Source: Brachionus manjavacas (taxonomy: Eukaryota; Rotifera; Eurotatoria; Ploima; Brachionidae). Taken from it: a stretch of DNA of 64,000 bases. A model generated the notes under the pieces. The model ran no database searches, was not told where the DNA came from, and saw only the letters and a list, made by a program, of their open reading frames with translations. The translations under genes and the position numbers were made by a program. The stretch spans positions 682,001 through 746,000 of the forward strand of contig JAHQIY010000001.1 in assembly GCA_019054805.1 (NCBI GenBank), read 5' to 3'. Position 1 is the first letter of the stretch. Each line of letters starts with the position of its first letter. Below are positions 32,538-44,476 of this stretch, piece by piece.

Positions 32538-34880
32538 TTTATTTTATTCAAAATAACAGTAAATAATCAAAATAATTGTTTTATTATTAATTCTATTTAA
32601 CAAATAAATAATTTGAATTTGTTTTGTTGATTTAAAATGACAGTTCGCGATAATTAGCTTCAGTTTGAAAAAAAAATTAAATATAATTTAAGATCATAGT
32701 GCTTTGTTTTTATCATTTTAAAATTTTGAAATTTTTTATTCCTATTTTTCAGTATCATTTAGGTTTTTTTTTTTTAAACTTGTTGAAAGGGAATAAAAAA
32801 CTTTGTCTTTTTGGAAAAATATCAAAATTTCGATTCATTAAAAATGATATTTATAAAAAATATATAAATCAAGGAGTTTAATTTAATGCTCATACAAATT
32901 TCTTGTAATATTTGTGCTTGGTGCGACAAAGAGAGCCTTTTTTGGCAAATATCATTTTAGAATAATGATAGATATCATTATTAAATATTTATTAAATGTG
33001 AACAAAAGTTAAATAAGACAATTGTCTATCTGGTATTTGTTACCAGTTAACTTTTTTTTTGTAAAGGGCTCCATAATAATTTGATCATGGAACCCGCAAT
33101 AAATTATAAAAAAAAAATATAATAATAATTAATAATATAAAAGTAAGAAAAATATATAATATAATAAAATTTTATAAATAAAAAAATTTAATTATGAATC
33201 TAAATTTTTCATTAATTGATAAAAATTAAATTATAATTCTTTTTTAATTTTGATATTAAAATTTTTTTAAAGAGATAATATTTATAGTTGTATTAAATTG
33301 TTTTAAAAATAAAACTATTAATATATTTATTTGTTCACCAAATTTTCGCTCTGAAGCTGTTCCTCACTGCTTCTGATAAAAGAGTATCAGTTGATTCTAT
33401 TTATATTCTTGTTGCATTTGGAGAATTCCATTGAATCTTTCTTCAACATTTGGTAAATTTAAAACTTTTGGAGCACTTTTAAAGATGTTTTAAAGGTTTT
33501 ATAAAATATTAAAAACCCAAATGTGTAAAAAAAAGTAAGATAACTAACTTTAATATTTAAAAAATGTGTTTTTAAATTTTTTTGCATTGATCCAATGTAT
33601 TTAAAACATAATATATATAATTTTTTTTTTCAACTTAGACAAAAATTAATATAAAAATATCATAAAAGGATATAAAAAAATTGATGAAAAAATATTTTAA
33701 TTCAATGTAATTCATTCATTCAAGTTTTTCTCACAAGAAGCGTTGTTTATACATAAATATTTATTTATTTATAAATCAATATATATGAACAAAAAATTTT
33801 ATATCAATTTCTTATTAGTATAATAAATATAATAAAAAAAATTTATCAATTAATTAACTGATCAAAATAAGATACTTTTTTTTAATTTTTATTATTTCGG
33901 CAAAGGCTTATACTTTTTTCAAAATTAAATCGACTTCAGCTGGATAGATATACTTATATCAAAGTAGAAGAAAATTTTAAAATAACGAGTGTTCAAAAAA
34001 GTTTGGCGTGGATTCGTTTTCTATAAAATCTGGTGATTGCTTCATCCAAAAACTTATGAAATTATATACATAAATACATTAGACTTTTATGATTACAAAA
34101 CTCTATGTATCATATATCTGCTTTGTTTATACCGGAAATAAACAGAATAACCCTGACCCCACCTAAATAATCTCAATGTCCTCCTAGTTATTGGTATTAT
34201 TTTAATTAGTTTTATATATCATTTAGTAGATAATCAAACAAGGATCAAAAATGATATCAAGATCTTTTTTTTATTACATTCGGTTTAATAGATATACTCA
34301 AAAACCCTTTAAATTTCAACCTTATTGCCTAAAATTTGTCGCATTTTAGAATTAGCTGAAAAAATTCTTTTATAAATTTATAAATAATTGTTATGTCAAA
34401 AACGGTTTTTTATATATAAAATTTTATTTAATCAAAAAAAATTTTTAATAAAAACAAAATTATTAAATTATTTCTGTGCTAAAATTCTGACCAGCTGGAC
34501 GAAATGTATGACCTGCACTTGATATAACCTGATTATTATTTATTTAATTCTAATTAACAAAAAATAAATAAATTATTGAATGATTTGAATAGGATTGAAG
34601 CCATAAAGAGTATACCTCAATTTTGAGTGAGCCTTTGGAGTAGTGGTCTCTTCAGAGTGCATTTTCAGTATTTTTTATTTTTAATAAAAAAGAAAATTTA
34701 ACAAAATCTTTTATTTTAGTACAAATTATAGATTAAAATAACCAAAAATTGAATCTTATTTTTGAATGTTAAATAGCAAGTCAAGGTCGACTAGAAATTT
34801 AAACTTTTTTTTTTAAATTCTCAGCGCTTTTAAATTGAAGAAAAAAAATTCAAATCTATAATTTCATATAATTTCAAAAG
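32538..34880. other. AT-rich intergenic
   Basis: About 2.3 kb with no supported gene, RNA gene or element. A 60-codon frame at 32699 is low in complexity. Confidence 0.4.
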
Positions 34881-37800
34881 ATGCCTGCTATCCGAGACTA
34901 TGCAAAAGACCAGAGCGACTTGAAGCGTTTTCTGACCGACTTCTATGTTGACTTGCCAAACGATGCCGGCAAAAGCTTCAAATACTCCAAACAATTGGTA
35001 AGCAATTTTTTTGATCTTTTGGAAAAAAAATTAAAAATATCAATTTACCAGAGAGACGTGGCCAACAGGGACCAAGCTGCTTTGACCATCGACCTTGGCG
35101 ACTTGGCCTCAGTGGACCAGGACCTCGCCGATGCCTGCTTAGAAAACTCCAAGCGCTACATAGACCTTTTCTACGAAGCAGTCCAAGAACTTCTTCCAGA
35201 ATACAAAGACAAAGACGTAAATGTTCCATTACCAAAAAGTCTAACTTCCATTTAGCCTAAATTTTTAAGACTGTGCATAAGGACACTTTGGATGTGTACA
35301 TAGAACACCGGCTGTTGGCCGAGCAGCGGCTGTACAGTGCCGATGCGGCCAGAGAAGCGCGCAATCGCTTTCCAAGCGAGCTACTGCGCAGATTTGAGGT
35401 CTATTTCAAGGCTCCGACAAACATGAAGTCGGTGTCGGTGCGTCAGATCAAAGCTCGCTCAATTGGAAAACTGGTCAATGTTAAAGGAGTGGTGATCCGA
35501 GCTACGGAGGTGAAGCCATTGCTCCAAGTGGCCACATACACTTGCGACCGATGCGGTGCCGAAACCTATCAGCCCATAAGCTCGGCATCATTCATGCCCA
35601 TCGAAATGTGTCAGTCACAAGACTGTCAAGTCAACAAGAGTGGTGGCCGCTTGTGTCTTCAAACTAGAGGGTCTAAATTTGTCAAATTTCAAGAGATCAA
35701 AATACAAGAGCATTCAGAACAAGTGCCAGTGGGCAATATACCAAGAGCCATTACAATTTATGCCAAAGGAGAGAACACACGTTTGTGCAAGCCGGGTGAT
35801 CACATCGGAGTCACTGGCATATTCTTGCCTTTGCTCAAGACCGGATTCAATCAAATTTCGCAGGGTCTGCTGTCGGACACTTTCATCGAAGCGCACAACA
35901 TTGTCAAGCTGAACAAGACCGAGGATGAGGAAATGCTCGCTGATGAGCTGAGCGAGGAGGAGGCAGCCAAAATTTGTGAAGATGATTTTTACTCCAAGTT
36001 AACGTGCAGTATAGCACCCGAGATTTACGGACATGAGGATGTTAAAAAAGCGCTTCTTTTGCTTTTGGTTGGAGGTGTTGATAAGAACTCGCGTGGTATG
36101 AAAATCAGAGGAAATTTGAATGTTTTGCTAATGGGAGATCCTGGTGTAGCCAAATCACAGCTTTTAGGATACATAGATAGGTTGGCTGCATATGAAGTTT
36201 TATGCGACGTCTGTACATTATGCTAATTACATAACATGTTTTTATTATTTTTAAATTTAGAAATAAATTTGAATTTTTTGTTTTTTTTTTTAGTTGAAAA
36301 AAATTTTTTTTAACGGGATTTAAGTCAAATAAATTGGAAAAAATTTGAAAATTTTTATTTTTATTTTAATTGGGATAATAAAATTTAAAAGTAGAATTTA
36401 TTTTTAAAATATTTTGTTTTTGTGATTAGCCAAAAATTGAGTGATCACTACAATTTGTGTTTTTTTATGTATTCTTTGTATTTTTCAATCGAAAAAAATA
36501 CAGAAAATGGCTAAACATAGTTATTTTGCATTTTAGAACAAAATAACATAAAATTTAATGAAAACTTGATAATACTATGTAATCTGTCATTGTATGCATT
36601 TTTTAGAATTATCATTGAAACTGGGTTTAGGTGATGCATTCTTTTTATAAGCCGATACAATCTACGCAACTGTAAAAATGTTAATTTTATCTTAAAGGAA
36701 GTTGATGAAAATTACTTCAATTATTTTATTATTATTTTATAATAAATATTGTAATTTTTTGATTTTTAATTATTAATTGTCGATTAAGAAAAATCTTTAA
36801 GTTAACTTAATTTTTTTCTTAGTTTTGTTCTTTGTTCTTTGTGTTAAATTGTAATTTTACTCAATATTGATCAAAAATTACCAATATTTTACCAAAAATG
36901 TCAAGACTTTATTTTACCAAAAATCTAAAATAAGGTTTATTTTCTTATTTTTTAATCAGTAAATGCTTAATTATTCGTATTGAAGCTCCACTTAATTAAA
37001 ATAAAATAGATATCTATACAAAAATTGAATTGCAAAATAATTAATTAAGTTCCAAAATTTCATGAATTTTTTAATTTTTACAATTTTTTCAAATACAACT
37101 CTAATTTAGATCTCTAATCAAAACTTATTATTATTTTTAATTTTTAATATTTAATATAAATACTTTAATGCAATAATTTAAATAAATGAAGTTCACTAGT
37201 GCGTTGAGCAAATTCTCTAAATAAATATTCAAAATAAACTTTATGATTCCGACTGATCCGAAAGGAAGAATGGGACAAGACGATCGACTTTGTCTATTTT
37301 GGCACACACACGGTAAGAATCTTATAGTTTTTCTAAGACCACGACTTGTAGTCATATTTGTCTAAATAATATAATTAATATAAAAAATGCGAAAAAGAAG
37401 TGATCATTTAATTTTTGGCTAATCACGAAAACAAAATGTTTTTGAGAAATATTTTTAATTTTTTTTTCAATTTTTTTAAACTCAAATCCCCTTTTAAAAA
37501 ATAGACATCATTATCATTATTTGCTATTAAATTTTTTTAGTATATAATTTGTAAAACAAAAAATAAAAATTTATATGTTTTCTTGAGCATTAGGAGTGCT
37601 TTTAGAAAAATTTTTAGAATTTTGTTTTAAAATTTTTTTTTTTTTAAATTAAAAAAAAACTTTCGATTTAGACTTGGATTTACTTGATTTAATTGTATGG
37701 ATGTTGGTCCCCTGAGATATCGGGTAAATTTGGAAAAGTATCAAAGTTACATGAGATTTAAATCTGAAGCTTTTCTGTGAATTACAAAAAAAACTAAATT

Positions 37801-39014
37801 TCAATTAAAATCATTTAATTTTTGATTTAGACCTTAAAGTACAAAAAAATAAAAAGTCTTTAAATAAATATTTATTTCAAATGTGTTCATTGAATATTTT
37901 CGAATAAATAATTTTAAAGTTTTAATTTTTTTTGATTAAATAAATAAATATGAATGTTCGTTTTGAAATTTTATTGAATTTAAATTTTGCATAAATTTAA
38001 ATAAAAATTTGAAAAAGAAACAAATGAATTGTACTTGATATGGTAAGGAGTCAGTACACTACCGGTCGGGGATCTTCTGGAGTAGGTCTGACCGCTTCGG
38101 TGATGAAAGATCCGATTACAGGCGAGATGCTCCTCGAGGGCGGCTCTCTGGTCCTAGCTGATCAAGGCATTTGCTGCATAGATGAATTTGACAAGATGCT
38201 GGATCAAGACAGAACAGCTATCCATGAAGTAATGGAGCAGCAGACAATTTCAATCGCCAAGGCAGGTATAATGACGTCACTCAACGCTAGGGTATCAATT
38301 TTAGCAGCCGCAAATCCGGCGTATGGAAAATACAACCCAAAAAAAACAATAGAACAAAATGTCCAACTACCAGCAGCATTGCTTTCCAGATTTGATCTTC
38401 TGTGGTTGATCCAAGACAGACCGGACAGAGATTCGGACTTGAGATTGGCCCAGCACATAACCTATGTTCATCAACACAACGTTCAACCACCCACTAACTT
38501 TACTCCCTTGGATATGAAATTGATGAGAAGATACATTGCTTTGTGCAAGACTAAACAGCCATTGGTGCCGCAAGAGTTGACTGATCACATAGTCAGTGTG
38601 TATGTGGAAATGAGAAAAGAAGCCAGGGTCAGCTCGGATGCCACATTTACGTCCGCTCGTATTCTTCTAGGCATTTTGCGTCTCTCGACCGCTTTGGCTC
38701 GATTGAGGCTTAGCAATGTGGTCGAGAGAGATGACGTAAATGAAGCAATTAGATTGATGGAAATGTCCAAAGAGTCATTGAAGCCTAGATATGAGACTAT
38801 GCAAAGACCAAAGAGCACTTCGGATCAAATATTTGCCATTGTAAGGGAAATGGCGCCGATCAATGGACCTAGGGTAGTGAGCTATCAGGAAGCGTTGGAA
38901 AAATGCGCAAGAAAAGGCTTTACTCCTGAAATGTTCAACGAATGCTGCAAGACTTATGAAGACTTAAATGTGTGGCTGGTCAACAGCACCAAAACTAAAA
39001 TTACTTTAATATAA
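34881..39014 (+). CDS. MCM7: MCM7, replicative helicase subunit
   Basis: Exons 34881-34997, 35052-35216, 35270-36187 and 38043-39014 give 723 residues (human 719). It is a subunit of the MCM2-7 hexamer that unwinds DNA at forks. Seen: the MCM7-type N terminus ([18 protein letters not shown]), zinc finger Cys186, Cys189, Cys208, Cys213, Walker A GDPGVAKS (383-390), Walker B IDEFDKM (446-452), sensor AAANPAYG, and arginine finger SRFD (Arg516). DVYIEHR, AETYQPI and [22 protein letters not shown] separate it from MCM5 and other MCMs. Oddity: the coding sequence runs intact to YIDRLA (36187) and resumes at [10 protein letters not shown] (38043), but no GT..AG pair in the right phase joins them. 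The 1.86-kb gap carries an inverted-repeat element. Confidence 0.92.
36405..37445. mobile_element. Inverted-repeat element inside the last MCM7 intron
   Basis: TTTGTTTTTGTGATTAGCCA with AAAAATT and TGATCACT (about 36413-36450) recurs in inverted orientation at about 37398-37437. The arms are about 40 bp with a few mismatches and the interior is about 1 kb. A 72-codon minus-strand frame (37137-37355) within it is somewhat less AT-rich but matches no family I recognise. It is probably a non-autonomous DNA transposon. Confidence 0.5.
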
Positions 39015-40340
39015 TTTCTAATCTTAATTTTTTTTTATATGAAATATGAAATTACAATTTAAAAAAAATTTATGAAATTATATATAAAACAAATGGTCAA
39101 TATACATTATTTTTTATTAATTTTATGTAAATAAAATATTAAAAGACTAGTTTTTTGCTGAAAAGTGTCAATTCATGGAAAATTCCGTCAGCACTATCAA
39201 TGACCGAGTTAGATTCGAGATTTTTTTAGACTTAAAACATTTAGCATAACATAACTTTTTTTTATTTTTTTTTAAATGTGAGTTAATTAAAAAAATTTCG
39301 AGGGAAGCTTGAGGTTATGTCCGAAACATTCTCCCATCAAGATTGCAACAAAAAAAAACAAAAAAACAACACCGGGTGTAAATCGCCAAAATATTATTAT
39401 TAAAAACCCAAATGTGTGAAAAAAAGTAAATTTAAAATTAAAACCTAAAAATAAATTTATGTAAAAAAAAATGCAGAGAAGAAAAAAAATATTCAAATTC
39501 ATTTAAGTTTTTTTTACAAATGTTGTTACAGTATGTCACAAAAAGCTAGAATCAAATTTAAAAAATAAAAACATTTTTTATAATGAATTTTATCAAAATA
39601 AAGCTCATTTTTTACTTTTTAAGTTCGATTTAGATGATCAACTCGATGCAGTAACCTCTGTGTAAGATCGGAACCGTTTCTCAAAAAAAAAAGCTATTAG
39701 AAAAGGAGATGAGCGCCTCCCCCACTATACACTAGGATAGAAAAGGGACAATTATTGTTATTATTTACTACTTTTTATTCATAACACATGCTCTTAAAAA
39801 TAATGATCTCTTTTATAATTAAATAAAAAAAAAATGAACAGTATTTGGGCTCTTGGTTTTTCCACAACAAATTCACACCTGGATGGTTTTCAACAATTGT
39901 GTTATATTTTTTTCAATTTATCTAACCGAAAAAAATAGGTGGAGTAGGAAGTGTGAACATATAATAAAAAAGTGAGAAAACGTTGTTGAATACCTACTAA
40001 TTTTAATAAATATTAATAATTTATTAATATTTATTAAAATTAATAATTTATATAAAATTATTAAAAATGAATTATTGCAATTAGTGATATTTTTGATAAA
40101 AAAAATTGATTGATCAACACTTGCTAATAAAAACTTATCATAAAACTCATTATTTTACTAAATATGTAGATAACTTGAAAATTGTGACATTTAAATTTAT
40201 TTTAAAAATGATCTCATGCAAAATATTTAATATAAGATAATTGAAAAATTGTCGTTTGGCTTAGCAAATTTTAAAAACCAAAATTTAATTAATAGCGTCA
40301 TCACCTGATTTAAAAAACCGTTGAAAGTTTTGTGTTGGCA
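39015..40340. other. Intergenic between MCM7 and the LINE
   Basis: No host gene seen. Blocks at 39640-39760 and 39840-39960 are less AT-rich and could be the 5' UTR of the LINE that starts at 40341, but this cannot be shown from one copy. Confidence 0.35.
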
Positions 40341-41102
40341 ATGTCGCTCAACAAAACAAACCAATACCGACGGTGGATATTTAAAAATTCGGTCAAGCTA
40401 AACTTGAAGAGGTTAGACAAACCGATTAGCCATAAAGTCTTACTAGATATCGTCCTAAATCAAGTGGAAAATGATGCGATCACAAGTATCTACAATATCT
40501 CGTCAAACAAAGTTTGGATAATCGAGATTAATGCTGCTTTTAATGTTGCAAAAATTTTCGATCGTGAAATCAATATAAATGGAACCATTTTCAGACTTGA
40601 AGATGCAAATAAAGTCCCGTATCTCAGAAGGGATTGAACTTTTCGTTTTCACTTCTTGCCCTCTGATTTCGAGAATCATAGACTTGAAACCTTTTTTAAT
40701 GCTGTTCGAATTGATGGACTTAACATTGAACACATTACTGAAGAAATATATAAAAATAGACCAGAGAGGAAAAATGGTGTCAGAAAAGTGAGAATATCAT
40801 TTCCAAAAGAAGTTGAGAACATTATTGGAAGCTTGTTAGGCCCCACAATAATGTATGGTTTAAAGTGTGTTGTGTCAATTGTTGGACAAAAGCAGAAATG
40901 CTATTTTTGTGATGATGAAGGACACAACATAGCGAAATGCCCTGTCAAAAAAACACTATGTGAAAAGTGTCATCAGAAAGGGCACTTGACACAAAAATGC
41001 TCCATTGCCGAAAAGCTTAAGTCGCTTGAGAGGAAAAAGATTGAGTACAATGATCTTTACATCGACCAAGAAGAAACGCAATCAATAATTGAAGCTGACT
41101 AA
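40341..41102 (+). pseudogene. LINE ORF1, gag-like, frameshifted
   Basis: The first part (from ATG 40341) and the second part (reading FLPSDFENHRLETFF from about 40640 to 41102) are in different frames, so at least one indel lies near 40600-40640. The second part has two CCHC zinc knuckles, CYFCDDEGHNIAKC and CEKCHQKGHLTQKC, the usual nucleic-acid-binding module of jockey/CR1-type ORF1 proteins, and then a charged tail. Confidence 0.8.
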
Positions 41103-42960
41103 AAAGATAATGATGAAAATGTGATGCCAAAAACACCTGGATATCAGCCAACAAATTTCAATGACGTAATATCCCAAATTAGCCCAAAAGACCTTAAAAC
41201 TCCAGTTTTAGAAGAAGCTTTGATAAGTCATCTAAACGATTTTTTTACTACTATGTCAGTCACCTGTCAATGTTCGTTCAAATGATCAGAATGAAACTAA
41301 ATAAATCCCCAAAAAGATAGAGAAATAATTGATAATAATCTTGAGTTTTTTAATAAGGAAAATCAATTTAAATTTGACGAGCCTGTTAGCACTAAAGAGA
41401 TAATATCAGCGATAAATAGGTAAAAAGAGGAAGCAGCTTCTGGGCCAGACCAAATTCATAACCTTATGGTAAAAAATTTACCGCAAAATATTCTAAAAGA
41501 CATAATGTATCTTTTTAGTTAAAGTCTAAGAGAAGGTAAAATACCGAATGCATGGAAATCTGCTAACATTACTATGATACCTAAAAAGTCAATTTTAACA
41601 CAAGACCCAGCTAACTACCGACCAATCAGTATGACAAGTTGTCTAGGAAAACTTTTAGAACGTATCGTCTACTCATGATTATATAGTTATTTGGAACAAA
41701 ACTCATTACTAATTCAGGAGCAATCAGGTTTTAGAAAAAATCGCGAACCGCTGATAATCTCTTCTTCCTTATTCAAAAAATTGTAGAATCACTTAATAGA
41801 AAGAAGAAAGTTTGTTCCCTATTTTTTGAAATCTCCAAAGCATTCGATAGGGTTTAGCATGATGGTCTTATTTATAAACTAAAAAAAATGAACCTTCCCT
41901 TTTAACTAATACATTGGATTAATTCGTTTTTAGACTCAAGATCATTTAAAGTAAATGTAAATTGTCACATAAGTGATGAAAACCATATTACTGCAGGTGT
42001 TCCTCAAGGCTCCGTAACTAGTCCATAACTTTTAAGTATCTCTATCAATGATATTCCTAAAAGAAATAAAACAACTGTTCACTGTAAAAGATCCTTGTTA
42101 TAAGATCATCAACCATCCAACAGATAGTGGAGCATGTATGATGCTCTGTGGAAGAGCTAACTGTTTCAAGTTACCAATTACTAGAATACTTGGTAAGGTT
42201 TTTGCAGCCTACCAGTTATGGAATGGAAAACAGTAGCTTCTTTTTGCTGATGACTTGGTTACATTTTATGTTTTTAAGACAAAAGGAAATCTAGAAAATA
42301 AGATAAACAAATACTTAGACGAACTAGAAAAATGGCTCTTCAAGTGGAAGATGAAAATATCTGTTGAAAAGTCTTGCTTTATTGCCTTCACTAAATATAA
42401 AAAGGAAAATATTGACTTAAAATTAAAAATATATGAAAATAAAATTGAGAGTCAAAAGGAAATCAAGTTTTTAGGTATAAAATTTGATTCAAAATTAACC
42501 TTTACCCCAATGGTTGATGAAATAAAACAGCGTTGTAGTTCACGGTTGAACTTAATATAAATATTGACAAAAAAAAAGTGGAGTCTTAATTATTGCACAC
42601 TAGGAAACCTATATAAATCTTTAATCGGATCTTTAATTGATTACTCTTTTCTAAGTCTTACATAACTGAGCAGTTCGTTTTATACTTAAACTAAAATATG
42701 ATACTCCTTCCAATATCTGTTCCATTGGTTGTCAAGCTGGTTGATGAATATAAAGCGGGTTATGAATCAAGGTTTGTTGAATACCCGACTCCATTGTGTA
42801 ATTGCTATCTTACTATTTCTTCTTTCTTTCCTGAACTGTTCAATACTTAAATTGTTTGCACATGTCACCTCTTACAATTCATCAATTTTTAATTGTCTTT
42901 TTAATATATTTTAACTTATTTTTAATTTTTCTTATAATTTTTCTTTACATTTTTATTATT
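40341..42960 (+). mobile_element. Jockey-like non-LTR retrotransposon (LINE), dead copy
   Basis: It holds a broken ORF1 (40341-41102) and a reverse transcriptase region (about 41400-42560) with many stops and frame changes. RT hallmarks remain: ASGPDQI, NYRPISMTS, LEQSGFR-type block (QEQSGFRKN), FEISKAFDRV, AGVPQGSVTSP and the catalytic FADD (about 42243-42254). Between INDIP and FADD there are about 115 bp more than the family normally has. The 3' part (42727-42860) matches the LINE relics at 8.4 kb and 30.0 kb. The terminal CTGAAGGAGC block of those copies is missing here, so the end coordinate is approximate. Confidence 0.85.
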
Positions 42961-42979
42961 ATTTTATTTTTTTTTTTGT

Positions 42980-43096
42980 AATACTATTTGGCGTTGTAAA
43001 AAATATTATAATTTAAAATGTAAGGCTTTATGTTATACTAAAAATGATGAAGTTAAGGTTATTACAGACACACACAATCATTTTAACAAAAAGTGA
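42980..43096 (+). pseudogene. FLYWCH zinc-finger fragment
   Basis: A 38-codon stretch reads WRCKKYYNLKCKALCY... and ends VITDTHNHFNKK-stop, giving the W-x-C, C and H-x-H spacing of FLYWCH domains, common in Mutator-type transposases. It sits directly after the LINE and has no start codon. It is presumably a remnant of a FLYWCH/SWIM element of the kind at 61.8-63.9 kb. Confidence 0.55.
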
Positions 43097-43099
43097 GGT

Positions 43100-44032
43100 A
43101 GTTTTTAGTAAAACCCAAGATTTTATTAAAAAAATGCTTAATTTACCTAATTTCAAGCATAATTTACCTAATTTGCAATTTTATTTAGATTGAATAATTT
43201 TTTTTTTGAAAAATTTAGAATAAAATTATAATTTTTTAAATATTTCCGTTGTTGAAAACCTATTTCACACTTATCTTTTCTTTTTAACCGATTTTATTTT
43301 CCACCGGAATCACAAAACGTTGAGGAAAAACAAAAAGTTAGAATCAAACTTTATTTTGAGATAAAAATCGGATAAATTAAGTATAATTATAAGTAGTATT
43401 AAGTAAAATTTTTTGTACCGAATTTGCTAAAAAAATTAATTGTCATTGATTTGAGACCATACTTGCCAAAAAATGTGACAATTTACTTCTTTCTCGATCT
43501 CATAGTAAGACTACCTAAAAATTTGTCAAGCTTTAGCAATGATTACAGAGATGGCAAATTGTATGTTTTTTGAAAGATCAGACAAAGACTGAGAGTAATA
43601 GCCGAGTTAATGAAATAATGAACCAACAGACAATCAAATAGAAAAAAAAGTTTTATTTTTTTTTATTTTTATTATTCCGGCAACTGAGCAACGGGTAAAA
43701 CTTTGTTTTTATAAAACTTCAAATTTTTTTTCGATACATTTATTCCTGATTATCTGAATTTTACTGTACACCCATTTTCAACTAAAAAAAAATTTATCAC
43801 CTTTAAATTTCGAATGAAAAAACAAAACAAAACAAAAAACGCATAAAAACCCTCTTAACTTTCCAGATACACCTAAAAGCTAATTATATTTTTGAATAGA
43901 GCATAAAAATATCTACTAGAAAATGTATTTTTTAGAAATTAAATAATATGATTTTGCCATTAAAAATCGAAAAACCAGCATTTTTTGCTCTTCTACACCC
44001 TGGTTTTTAAATTTTTCCATTTTTTTTCGCTT
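43100..44032. other. AT-rich spacer before the gypsy element
   Basis: Nothing gene-like is visible. The gypsy insertion occurred at GCTT, 44029-44032. Confidence 0.4.
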
Positions 44033-44350
44033 TGTTGTAGTCCTTTAAATGACAACAACTACTTTCAACTTAAAGAAGAACTTGGTTTAGTCAGTTTATA
44101 CTTGAAATTGGATCAGTGTAAACTGAATCGAATTTCAAGTATAAAACACTGTGAAAACAGTTTGTTTTTGCATCATCATTATTATTATTTTTCTTTATTA
44201 TTTTTTCTTTATTCTTTTCTTTATACATTGTATTTCGGCTAGAAGTGGCCTTTTTCATTTATTTAAATAAATATAAAAAAAGAACAATTTCTTTTAATTC
44301 TTGTTAGGGCCTAAGTAACATAGAGACATAAATTGTTTAGGCCCGTAACA
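44033..44350 (+). repeat. 5' LTR of the gypsy element
   Basis: 318 bp, starts TGTTGTAGTCC, ends GGCCCGTAACA. It contains a near-palindromic block (TTATACTTGAAATTGG... with ATTTCAAGTATAAAA) and an AATAAATATAAAA polyadenylation/TATA-like stretch. Confidence 0.95.
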
Positions 44351-44476
44351 TTGGCGTCCCTAAGGTGTTAATTCTTGTTAAGAATAGAAACGAACCACGT
44401 GTAAAGAAAGTTTTTAGTCAACGTGATTAAATCTTTCCTATCTTTTCTTTCAATTCTTTCTTTTGTAAACTATAAA

